DNA of 64,000 bases, taken from assembly GCF_040183065.1 (NCBI RefSeq), contig NC_091131.1, positions 102,859,330 to 102,923,329 on the forward strand, given 5' to 3'. The position numbers and the translations under genes are program-made. Each line of letters starts with the position of its first letter. Position 1 is the first letter of the stretch. Below, one piece after another: positions 34,326 through 46,300 of this stretch. Source of the stretch: Periplaneta americana. Taxonomy: Eukaryota > Arthropoda > Insecta > Blattodea > Blattidae. The notes under the pieces are model-generated. The model did no database searches. It saw only the letters and a program-made list of their open reading frames with translations, and had not been told where the DNA came from.

Positions 34326-37300
34326 CTAAAATAAAAAGGTACATGCTCTCAAGTTAAACTCTGAAGCAGGATTTATTAACTGAAATTTGGTATAGACTTC
34401 TGACACAGTTAAAATAAAAATGTATATACAATGCTCAGAATTTAACAACAAAGTCATTCTCATCTTGCATTAGGAAGCCTTCAAAAGATCTTATGTGTGA
34501 TGTCATATTTTCTTACGCAGAACATAACAAACAACGTGGCAACAGTAGTAAACCAAGTTTATGAAAGTGACTGGCCAGGAAGTCATGGCTAGTTGCAAGC
34601 AGAGCTGGCTGCGTAAATTACATGTTACATATTTTATATAAGTTACATGTAATTTAATTTGCGTAGAAAAAAATTATTTTTACACAATTTTCTGTGCAGC
34701 ATAATCATTTATTTTCATAGAAGTAAATTAATAAGTTGCATAATCTTCTATGTGTTTAAAGGTGCTGTGTTGCTATGTTTTTTTTTATTTTCAAGTTTTG
34801 TGGGAATAAAACCAAATTAGTCATACGTCGTATGCAAAGATTTTCCTGCATACAATATGTCGTTTTCAACTTTTATCTTTAATACAGGATCTTACTAACT
34901 TCAAAATCACTGATTATAAACTCTTACTGAACATTTCGGAACTATGCTATGAACTGAAGTTCATTATGTCATCCCATACTTTTAAAATTTCCAGAATATC
35001 AGATCACAAACAATCTAGAAATGTGTAGTGAAGTGTCGAAGGTGCTGCTTCTGGGAAAATGTACACAGAAAGTTCTCAAAAGGACAACCAATTTTGTTTC
35101 TCTTTCAATATTAGCCTCTGTGAATAGGAAGACCTCTTTGGACAGCAGATAAAAAAAAAATAACGAAGTTGGCATTATCCACAAAAACAGTATGCATTAC
35201 CACAATGATATATGGAGATTTGAAAAAAATAAAACTACAAAAGATGCCGGTGGGAACCAGAGAAACACAATGACAAAATGTACGTGATGAAAACTGTTGG
35301 CAGCCTTTGATATTTAGTAAACTCTGGGATCTGATCTGTGTAGCAAGTAGCTAAGCAACACATGGAAACACTGTGCGATGACGGATTATTGTTTCAAAGG
35401 ATAAAGTTAATGAAGACGTAATATGAAATTAATTACCGCAAATAACGCATGCTGATAGCCTAGGAGCTCAAGTAAAAATGTAACACTTTAATGTAGGCCT
35501 ATTAGAGCAAGTTTTGAATTTATTACATTTTTCAGAAAATTACGAATGTTTATGCATATTTTACACGTCATGTAGAAATTAAGTTTTTACACGTAACTTC
35601 CCAACCCTGAACGCAAGTCTAAGATAAAAATAGTTATTTCTTTGTTTTCCCGTAGCCAACATTTACTACATGACTGGAAGATTGAGATTCAGTGCAAGAT
35701 GCTCTGCATTCAAAACCAAGTAACCATATATGTTTACAATAATTATTACCTGGTCTGTATGTTGATTTAGGTTGTTTTTGTTCTTTAGAAGTAGAGTCTG
35801 TGCTACTGTTTTGGTCTGACAGTCTATTACCGAGTCGAGTAGGCCCCTTTCCTTCTTGTTTTGCAAGATATTCTTCTCTCTTCTTTGTTTCACGCTGAAA
35901 TAAGAGATATCATATCTCAATGTACATACACTGATGAAATAGAGATCTGATGCAGTGAAAATGTTTTCCTATGAAGTAAAGAGAAAATTGCTTTATATAG
36001 AAACCAAACATATATAAAAAAATACACGCTGCATGTGACATTCTCAAAGAATGTAAAGGTAATATTACTATGTGACATGCTTTGGTCGATGACTTTACAT
36101 AATATACTACGTTGTTGTTTTCTAATGCCAGGCGTTTGACAATAAAGTCATTTGACCTCTTGCACTCCAATATTTTTTAAAGATATTATCATGGCCAGCC
36201 ACTGAAGCACAGATTCTGAAGTGTTCCGAATCCATTTCTTGACATAATGTACTATTTAACTGTAAATGTTCATATAGAAATGCATATTTCGATGAAGAAA
36301 AACTTTGCACACATTATTTTCGTTATTCTAACAAGAAAATGCATATTTTTGCTAATATTTTTCAACTTTAAAGTTCAGATTTTATAAATTAACAAGGCGA
36401 TATTTTCTTTCACAATAATGCCTATTAGACAGAAAAGTCGTAATCATTTTAGTAAATGATGCTTATTTAAGTTCTGCAATTATACTTTTTTTAGTTCCTG
36501 AAAAGTGTATATAAGTTACCAGTAATGTTTCGTAACATGGAAAGGACACCTCTCATTGTACTGAACATCAAGTGACAGACAAAGTTTCTGAGGAAAATCT
36601 TGGTATAACTTTCATTTCAAATTGCAATAGTAGAGCTTTTAAATGAATCTGTATAATGTGTATCTTGTTATAACAGATGTATTACAATATTTCCATTTCT
36701 TCTTATTCTCCTTAATTGTAAGGGATAGATAAAGGTACTTGTTTTCTCTACATATTAGCTTTCAGCTCGTAGTTTTCTTCGAAGTCCAATAAATATTTCT
36801 CTGCTCAATGATAAAAATATGAATTCAGGAAGTGACTCTGAATAAAAATTATTTTCTGGAGCCCAAAATTCTTTCCTCTATGCTCCCTCTCACCACCCGC
36901 GAGAAACTCCACATGCATCTAAACAACTACGTTAGTTTCATTTTTAAATATTTACGGTAGTTAAAAAAAAAAAAATTAACGAATTCCTTGTCTTCGGTCA
37001 TATGCAGATTAGCCTAACAATAATGGCTCTCATTTCTTAAAAAATTGCGTATTAACATGAACTATAGACGCTATTATTTTACAGAGAGAAAAGGATGCTG
37101 AAAGTAACAGCACAGTCTAGTCACGAAGCTCAATACGTAGTAAATATGCATCCATAGATAGTTGCTAACCACTAGGATCACTACTATAGCCTCATTACAA
37201 TGTAAAATAGTACCTGCACAGTCTATAGTTCCTAGTACCCTCATAAACTCAAGCTTCGTGACTATATATACTAGACTGTGGTAATAGTGCTTAAATGAAA

Positions 37301-40300
37301 GTGCAAATCATTACTAAGCTTATATAAAGAATATATCCTACGCTATTTCACTCAGCCTTCTTCTCCCAGAAATTATAACTGCTCTACCCTTTGAATTTGT
37401 ACTTCACTATTATGGATTGTTTTCTCATTTATTTATTTATTTTGTTTATGCACCCTCCAAGAATATATTTTCCTATTCTACCACATACAGTAACCTACAC
37501 ATATTGTATTCACTCTTTAATACGTTTTCACTTGTTACTGATCCTTTTGTACAGTCTGGAACTTCCTTGTGGAATGTCATTTTTACTGTTTGTATTAAGC
37601 TGTCTCCTTTCACTCCAATTCTTCACCCTCAAACATGTGATGGGCCTATTGATCTTTCTCATTAATACGAGGGGGATCCAGGAAATAACGACCGTTCGCG
37701 CATACCCGCCGCACAGCTGACTCCCCTTCCTTGTTTGAAGGTCAACTGGCTTCCTTAACATGTGTTCTCATAATGTTGTGAGTACTGGTTGCAACAAGTC
37801 GCCATTGTGCATTTTGTGTTACTTCAAAATGAACGACGTGATTGATAATCCCGCCGACTGTGAGGTGAGGAGTGTGATTCGATTTTTGAATGCCCGATAT
37901 TTGAAACCTGCAAAAATTTACCAGCAATTGAAAGAAGTGTATGGTGATACTGTAATGAATGAAAGAAATGTGAGAAAATGGTGCGAAATGTTCAACAATG
38001 GGCGAACAAATGTCCACGATGAAACTCGACCCGGACGCCCATCACTCATCACAGAAGACCTGAAGACTAAAGTGAACGACAGAATCTTGCAAGACAGGCG
38101 CACATCACTCGACGAATTGCATATTGCCTTTCCTGACATTTCTCGTTCTTTGCTTGGTGAAATTGTGTCGCAACATCTTGGCTACCACAAAATCTGTGCC
38201 TGCCCGCACACTGCTGCTTTAACTCGAGAATTGCTGGATCAATTCGGTTGGGAAATCTTTGATCATCCGCCCTATAGTCCAGACCTTGCTCCTAGCGATT
38301 TTCACCTTTTCACTAAGCTGAAAGACTTTCTGGGTGGTACGCATTTTGGAAGTGATGAAGAGTTGAAGAAGACAGTGAACACCTGGCTTAATGAACTGGC
38401 GGCAGAGGAGTATAACACAGGAATTCTAAAGCTAGTGAACAGATACGACAAATGTTTAAATGTAGGTGGTGATTATGTAGAGAAGTAAAGGAAGCTTCAT
38501 TTATGTAACAGACTTTGTTTTTTCAAATAAATATATATATTTTTTAATTATTACAACAAAACGGTCGTTATTTCCTGGATCCCCCTCGTATGTGCTTTAG
38601 ACGAAGCAAGATATTCAGATTTAAAAATCCTTTGGATTTCTTCTTGTTGAAATATCCTAAAAGAACTGGTGCAATTGAGAACCAATAAACAGTGTCAAGG
38701 GCAATGCCACTAGACTTCAATGGACCACAGCTCCAATAAAGGGTGTTAAAAAATTAAGTATCAATTTTGTTGAAACGGTGATTGTACTGTTAATGTAACA
38801 GTATATGTTCGTTACACATTATTTTAAAAATGTGCGCCATTCACATTGCGACACACCTGCCGTCTGTTGGCAGTGGCACGGAAATCATTCTAAAGCACTG
38901 TCAGTGTTATAGTGGCAGCAGCTTGTGTAATGCAGTTTTGGAGCCCTGCAATGTGGTAATGTGTTGGGTGAACCCACATCGTTTGATAAATTCCCCACAC
39001 AAAGAAGTCACATGCTCTGCCAAAACTTCTTCATGCAGGTGGTGCAGAACATGGTTTCGTCACAGTCTAGTATATACAGTCACGAAGCTCAATACGTAGT
39101 AAATATGCATCCATAGATAGTTGCTAACCACTAGGATTGCTAATATCGCCTCACTACAGACAATGCGAAATAGTACTGGCACAGTCTATATTGTTCCTAG
39201 CACCCTCACAACTCAAGCTTCGTGACTGTATATACTAGACTGTGGTTTCGTCTTCAGCATTCTGGTTGAGTGGAAGAGAAGGCCTCACGGCCTTAACTCT
39301 GCCAGAATAAATAAATAAATAAACAAACAAACTAATAAATAAATAAATAAAATGTACTATCGAATGTGGAATGTTCAGTTTCCTTGACAAATGCCACACT
39401 GATTTTAAGTTGTTCAACGAACAACCTGATGGCTTCAATATTGTTGTCAGAAGTTGATGGACGTTCTTGTATAGGCTCTGTTTTAACTGTTTCAGTGTGC
39501 TTGAACCTGTTCACCGACCGACGTGTGAATTGTTTTGTCTGTGGGTCCAGTTTTATGGAATCAGAGATGAAATTTCGTTCGAATGTCACCATACAACAAC
39601 CCTTCCAGTCTCCACATCACAATAACCACCCTCTCTGGTACGCTGAATATTATGCAGATTCAGTTACTTATAATAACAGAGCACCTGCTGCATGGTTATC
39701 ACAGACTCTAGCAGCAACTAAACAGTATACATAAACAATATGCCTGCAATTCATTATCATACACATTGGTGGCGTAGCTAGCAGGTGGGCCCATGGATCC
39801 AGAGCAATAGTTACAATCAACAGAATTAAGATATGTAAAAAATGCGTTGAAAGTGTAATTTTGTTTTGTAGATTGTCGTTTCCAAACTCCCGATACAAGG
39901 ATCCTGATTAACTATAACCCACTGTTAAACCTTGTTTTATTTAAGTGGTAAGCTATGAGTCACTGAATATTATCGATTTATCATTTAACATGGTTTATAT
40001 AGTTTACTAGTAGACGAAGCTAGGGACCAAAGAATGAAAGAGCAGCTGTCCATTTGCCTCCAATATGTTTATGGCGTGCACATAAAAGGGCAATTTATTG
40101 ACTTCACTGAGTTAAAACAACTAAACGTCGCATTTCTTGCAAATACAATAGAGAGTGGCTAAAATGTCTTAGACTTGACATTAAGAAATGTGTTTCAATG
40201 GTGCTTCGGTGATGTCGGGTTATTTAAGTGAAGTACAAGTAAAGATAAGGGAGACAGCCAATACCGGTAATCTTTGCCCTTATAACATTGTTATGCTCAT

Positions 40301-43300
40301 AGATTCAATTTGGTATTGGTAGATGTTTATAAAAATGTTGAAGGGATTGGTCATTTGATTGAACTTGTAGAAGTTATTTACTCATTTCAATCACAGAGCA
40401 CCTTAAGACATGACGTCTTTATACAAGTTGCAATTGATGAAGGTTTGAAAATTTTCGAAATTTCACAACATTTGATACAAGATGGGCTTCAAAATATACG
40501 ATTGTTCATTTCTTCAAGAGCCGATTTAACTATGTTAGACTGGGCCTAAAAAATTGTTTGACAACGGTAAAAAGGAGGAAGATGTGGAAGCTACTGGATT
40601 GTTACATCAGCTAAGAAATTTGACACCTTATTTTATTTGGTATGTTTAGACGATATTCTTGCTCTTGCAAATTCATTATCGGAAGCATTTCAGTCTCCAA
40701 AAATGGGTGTTAGTAAATGTTTGTCCCTCATTAAGGCAAACGATAGAAAACTTTTCAAAGTGCCGAAATGAAGAAAATTCGAAGAATTTTATTCCATCAC
40801 TGTTTGTGTGGCAGAAGTCTTCGGAATCAGTGTCTCTGCACAAGAAAAAAGACATCATCGACCACATCAATCTCTGGTAACAGACTATTTCGTTACTGAT
40901 AATGGTGGTGCTGCATTGAAGAGTTCCGATTCAAAGCAACATGATAAGGTTTTGCTGAGAGCAAGTTAATATAATATACTTGATAATATCATATCAGAAA
41001 TGAAAAGATGGTTTGGAGAAAATTCTGTTTTCTGTGAAGCAATATCAGCTTGTGATCCAAAGTCTTCTGATTTCATGAACTTCAATACGTTGCAAGAACT
41101 GGCTGACTTGTATGGATCTTTAAATTGCGTGTTAAACATAAACAAGGAACTTTTAGGAAAATAGTGTTCCCTAGTGAAATCAATGAACATCAAATCAAAA
41201 CATGTGTGTGATCTATATTCTAAACTACAGAACATTCCAGGACCTACTCCAAATTTACAAATTATACTGATTCGTCCCATCATAACTGCATCCGCAGAAA
41301 GGACTTTTTCTGCATTACGACAAACAAAAACTTACACTAGGACAACCATGTCAAGCACAAAGCTTTGTAATCTAGCAATTTTAGCCATCGAGAGGGAGAA
41401 AAGTTGGGATTTGTTGCAGGACCTATCATCAGCAATCGACAGATTTGTTGCTAGGAAATCTCGACAGCTCCAGTTCACCTTATGATGCGTTTTTATAGGT
41501 ATGCCTTGCATGATTGTTTATCATAATTTTGCATGTTATTAAATAAGACTTCCGAGAATGAGTTTCAAGAGAGTTGCCGTCAGTAACGTTGTCAGGAGAT
41601 AAGTCAGGTACTTTCTAAATTCTGCATATCTGGCCCATCCAAAATAATTAGACTGGCTACGCCACTGATACACATTTTACCCCTAAACATCCTATTTTTA
41701 GAAAATCACACTGGACACTCTGTATAAGAGGAACAGTTGCTTTGGATGCAAAATATTTCCTACTGGACAATAGAATGTGCCGACATGGACGAAAGTACTT
41801 TTGAACATGTCTTGTAGATGATTGTGAATATTTCTGGTTTCTCTCTGTTTAGCACATGAATAAATATTTTCAACTGCAGTTTTATCTTTGTTTCAATTTT
41901 GTCCCACTTGATGTCACAATTTCTTTTTCAATATCTGCTCTCACTCACACACATTTATGAAAATTATACTAACTTCTTTGACTTTCTCAGCATGTTCTTC
42001 TGCTTTTTTATCATGTTCCATCTGCAGTCGAAGTCTTGCAACTTCCAAACTTTCTTGACGGGTACGGATAAAGTCAGGATCTGAAATATATCAATTCCAT
42101 TGCATTATGGGATTATGAGAAAGGCAAATGGCATGAAGATGTTATGGAGATGGTGTTGCTGCCAATACCGAAGAAAGTAATGCCAAGAAATGTAAGGATT
42201 TCAGGGCTATCAGCCTGATATCGCACTCAGAGAAGATTCTCCTGCGAATACTGAATCAACGTTTATATTCTAAGATGGAAGGACAGTTGGAAGAAGAGCA
42301 ATTTGGCTTCAGAAAAGGAAAAGGTACAAGGGGTGCCATTGGGCTACTATAAACAATCAACAGGGTATTAATGTATCTGAAAGAACAGTGCGTCGGAGAT
42401 TGTATGAAATGGGTTACAAGTGCTATCAGCCTTCTTTGAAGCCCTTATTGACTGATGTTATGAAGAAGAAACGCTTTCTCTGGGCAAAGCAGCACAAACA
42501 TTTCACTGTAGACGATTGGAAAAGGGTACTGAATTTCTTTACAGTACAATTTAATACTTAAAGACAAAATTCTGAGTTTTAAAAGTTTTTTAAAAATCAT
42601 TTTCAGGTTTGCTTCTCTGACGAATCGACATTTGAGTGTTTGTTGGACAAAGCAATGTTTGTCCATCGAGGAAAGGGCGAAAAGTTTGCCTCTGGATGCT
42701 TGGTTAGCACAGTCAAACACCCACTATCAATCATGGTATGGTCTGTGATATCAGGCAAAGGTTCAGGACGACTGTGCATTATATAGGAAACAATGAGACA
42801 AGACCAATATATCCAGGTACTGGAAAACAAGCTTATTCCACAACTAAAGGAATGGTTTCCAAATGGAGAGAAGTATATTTTTATACAAGATGGCGCACTT
42901 TGCCATACTGCTAGGAATGTCAAAGTATTTCTGGCTTCAACAAACATACCAATTTTGCCATGGCCAGGAATTTTACCTGATTTAAATCCTATCGAGAACA
43001 TTTGGAAACTCGTAAAAAGAGAAATGGCAAAAGAAACCATTACTACCAAAGTTCGACTTATTGAAAGGCCGATAAATGTTTGGTATCACAATGAGAGGTT
43101 TCAGGAAGTAATACAGACCTGTAGCAAGCATGCCAAAGACAATTCAGGCCGTAATTGATGCTAAAGGTGGACGTACGAAATACTGTAATTCCTGTAAAAA
43201 TGTGTAAAGAGTGGTTATTGAACAATATTCTTGAATTAACATTGTTAAACTTTGTAATTTTGCTTAATATTGTTTATAAATAAAATATGTCATGTGAATT

Positions 43301-46300
43301 CTGCAAAAAATCCCATTACAAAGTTAAAATGAGGAACACATAAGTAATTGTAAAGAAAAGTGTGAGTGACTATAATAATGTGGCCAGGTACTGTACATCC
43401 TAAGTTCGGTAATTACTAATAAATATTCGAGTAAGGAGATGCAAAGAAAATGTTTCATGATATCCCAAAGGGAGTGAAAGTATCTATTTAAATTGACAAA
43501 GAAACAGACTGAAATTACAAATTCAGCGAAGTTACACTGATAGTAGTACTGTACATATGATTAAAAAAAAGTAAGAAATAATAGTTAAGCCATTACTGTA
43601 AACTACTTAAAAAACAGCGCTTTTTTTTGTAACAGATAACCTGCAGAACAATTAATCGAGGTTCTATTGTAATTTCTAAAGCTAGTAATTTCAGTATCTG
43701 ATGCTTTTCCAATTCACTGCGGGCTAAAGCAGGGAGATGCACTAACACCTTTACTTTTTAACTTCGCTTTAGAATAGTTCAGGAAAGTTCAGGATAAACT
43801 GGCAGGGTTTGGAATTGCACGGGTTACATCAGCTTCTTGACTATGCAGATGACGTGAATATGTTAGGAGAAAATCCACGAACGATTAGGGAAAACACGGA
43901 AATTTTACTTGAAGCAAGTAAAGCGATTGGTTTGGAAGTAAATCCTGAAAAGACGAAGTATATGATTATGTCTCGTGACCAGAATATTGTACGAAATGGA
44001 AATATAAAAATTGGAGATTTATCCTTCGAAGGGGTGGAAAAATTCAAATATCTTGGAGCAACAGTAACAAATATAAATGACACTCGGGAGGAAATTAAAC
44101 ACAGAATACATATGGGAAATGCGTGTTATTATTCACTTGAGAAGCTTTTATCATCCAGTCTGCTGTCCAAAAATCTGAAAGAATTTATAAAACAGTTATA
44201 TTACCGGTTCTTCTGTATGGTTGTGAAACTTGGACTCTCACTCTGAGAGAGGAACATAGGTTAAGGGTATTTGAGAATAAGGCGCTTAGGAAAATATTTG
44301 GGGCTAAGAGGGATGAAGTTATAGGAGAATGGAGAAAGTTACACAACGCAGAACTGCACACATTGTATTCTTCACCTGACATAATTAGGAACATTAAATC
44401 CAGACGTTTGCGATGGGCAGGGCATGTAGCACGTATGGGTGAATCCAGGAATGCATATAGATTGTTAGTCGGGAGACCGGAGAGAAAAAAATCTTTGGGG
44501 AGGCCGAGACGTAGATGGGAGGATAATATTAAAATGGATTTGAGGGAGGTGGGATATGATGATAGGGACTGGATTAATCTTGCACAGGATAGGGACCGAT
44601 GGCGGGCTTATGTGAGGGCGGCAATGAACCTTCGGGTTCCTTAAAAGCCATTTGTAAGTAAGTAAGTAATTTCAGTATTTGTGTGTTTGTGTTATTTCTT
44701 TATACTTTCTAGAAGATAAATATTATATTGTATAATATCAATGTATTGAAGTGGAAATCGTACTGAGTTAATCTAAGTAAATCAAAAGAAAGTTAAAAAT
44801 AGCCCATACAAACCAAAACTGACTTAAATCATTTGCTTATGCTGGCACCAATATCTCTGCAAACCTATCACGTGCAATGCAGATGAGTATAAGAAATAAA
44901 ACAAGTCATTAGATTTAAACATTCTTTTAAATAAATATCAGTTTCAACACTGTTATTTATCATCTACTGGTGACGTTTGTAAATTGAAAACAAATTGTTA
45001 TACTTACTTATTGTGCGAGAGTTTTGTGTCTTTATACCATATCACATGTACGCAGGAAACATTCAATATACTATAAAACAGGGTGAACAGGGACGAAGTT
45101 TTATTTTTTATTTCTTTGTGTCAAAGAGTAAATGTAATAATAAGAGTGTTTATTTGTTCACTCATTATGGATGAAAACATAAACACTCTTATTATACTTA
45201 CTTAGGCCTACTTACAAATGAGGGGCTTAGAACAAAAAGCAGGTAAGTGACATTATTAAAAAAATGAGGTAAGTGCGCGTTGTGATAGCCCAAAAGGATG
45301 TTTCTTTGGGATAAAATCAGGTAAATGATCACACTGTGCAGTGCTGCTATATGGGCATCATTTCACCAAACCAGTATATAATATTTCATTGCATGTAGAA
45401 CTTTAACTGTAATTTCCTCAAAACTAGGTTTCCGTCACTTACCTGCTTTTTGTTCTAAGCCCCTCAAATAGCTTTTAAGGATCTCGCAGGTTCATTGCCA
45501 CCCTCACATAAGCCTGCCATAGGGGCCCTATCCTGTGCAAGATTAATCCTGTCTCAATCATCAACGTTAATAAAATCTATAAATTCCAACCGATTGTGCT
45601 AATTCTTTCAGAAAGTGTTTAATACGCGTTGTCTACACCATTATCTACCATTGGTTTCAAATTTCGACCCAAAGAAAAAGCCATATCAAACACTCTTATT
45701 ATATTTAATAAAATTTCGTCCCTATCCACCCCATTTTGCAGTACATGCAAAGCATAGCTCTTTTAACAGATTCAACAGATACGTTATGTTCCAATTTTCC
45801 TTATCTTCTCTGATGCTGGATCCAAAACACAGCTCTAAATAATGAATGTGTTTGCAACTATGACATACTATGCTGCTTTTTTATGTTTAGTCAACTGTCC
45901 GAAGAAAAGTTTGAACTTCATAAGTGACACCAACAAGGCATCAGTCATGAGGCAACTAAATCAGCAGGTAATGGGATAAAATCCAAAAATCTCGCATGTT
46001 GAGCACCATAAAAACCTGCAATCAAATTTGAAGGGTTAAATGTTTATATAAATCAAAATCTTGCGATATTTTTGTACTCACATTTATGACACAGAGCAGC
46101 AAATTTCCTTTCTTCTTGGTCTTCTTTCCATTTTCTTATGTATGGTTGCAACTTAACCCATACATAGTAAAGCAACAGACTAGCACCCAGTAGATACCAT
46201 CCATTCTGTTCTATAAATGATTTTCCTGGAGAAAGAGTGGGGAGTTAAAAGTCATTTGCTAATGAACTTCTAGTTTGGTAGATATAAAATCTTTTAAAAA

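Larger units (their letters stand above)
45080..45735. mobile_element. Old inverted-repeat element hosting LINE-Y and a MITE
   Basis: GGGTGAACAGGGACGAAG at the left and TTCGTCCCTATCCACCCC at the right are complementary, with homology continuing inward through AATAAGAGTGTTT. LINE-Y sequence and a MITE lie between. Boundaries approximate. Confidence 0.5.
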
